Source: Kiritimatiellia bacterium (GTDB taxonomy: Bacteria > Verrucomicrobiota > Kiritimatiellia > RFP12 > UBA1067). Taken from it: a stretch of DNA of 26,462 bases. Positions 26,439 through 26,462 of the stretch are shown one piece after another (position 1 is the first letter of the stretch; every line of letters starts with the position of its first letter). The DNA lies in assembly GCA_017405115.1 (NCBI GenBank), contig JAFRBA010000073.1, forward strand, positions 1 to 26,462, read 5' to 3'. A program made the translations under genes and the position numbers. The notes under the pieces are model-generated. The model saw nothing but the letters and a program-made list of their open reading frames with translations, made no database searches and was not told the DNA's origin.

Positions 26439-26462
26439 ATAGGCAGAGCCTAAGAGAAGAAA

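Overview
The window looks like a piece of a high-GC, Gram-negative, polysaccharide-degrading bacterium. Five long genes encode secreted carbohydrate-active or carbohydrate-associated proteins with cleavable signal peptides and multidomain architectures. The style (large one-off glycoside hydrolases, agarase-like modules, a DUF1080-type domain, many AAA/DUF4143 and restriction genes) suggests the Kiritimatiellota/Verrucomicrobiota/Lentisphaerota neighbourhood. That placement is an inference from gene content, not from a marker gene. No rRNA, tRNA or CRISPR array was seen.

Left part, about 1-10,000 (defence and mobile DNA). Position 1 coincides with the end of an ISL3-family insertion sequence (1-1659), which has cut into a plus-strand hsdS gene and left only its 3' part (1660-1978). 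Next comes a plus-strand tyrosine recombinase whose start codon lies in a 12-bp inverted repeat. Facing it on the minus strand is one operon: fic, two tiny overlapping ORFs, hsdR, hsdM, and an hsdS split into two single-TRD halves by one in-frame TAG. An inverted spare hsdS segment next to a recombinase and an expressed hsdS is the layout of phase-variable type I restriction-modification loci. Here the spare arm is broken by the IS and the expressed subunit is interrupted by the amber codon.

Middle part, about 10,000-14,150. A secreted GH2-type protein lacks its catalytic barrel. An AAA/DUF4143 ATPase has a frameshift near its C terminus. There are palindromic and dispersed repeats, and a C-terminal fragment of a secreted protein that is in frame with, but behind the stop codon of, the next gene.

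Right part, about 14,150-26,300 (carbohydrate degradation). Three large secreted proteins follow: a CBM9-like plus GH42-like protein, a protein with two catalytic barrels (clan GH-A/GH39-like plus GH50 agarase-like), and a LamG-like plus clan-A-like protein. After them comes a two-gene operon of a small membrane protein and a DUF1080-like/PHP-like protein. All are on the minus strand, so this is probably a polysaccharide-utilisation region transcribed as separate units.

A shared feature is the promoter. Seven minus-strand genes have TATAAT, usually as TGGTATAAT, only 6-9 nt before the start codon, which predicts leaderless mRNAs. An eighth gene has the same box but a normal leader and a strong Shine-Dalgarno sequence.
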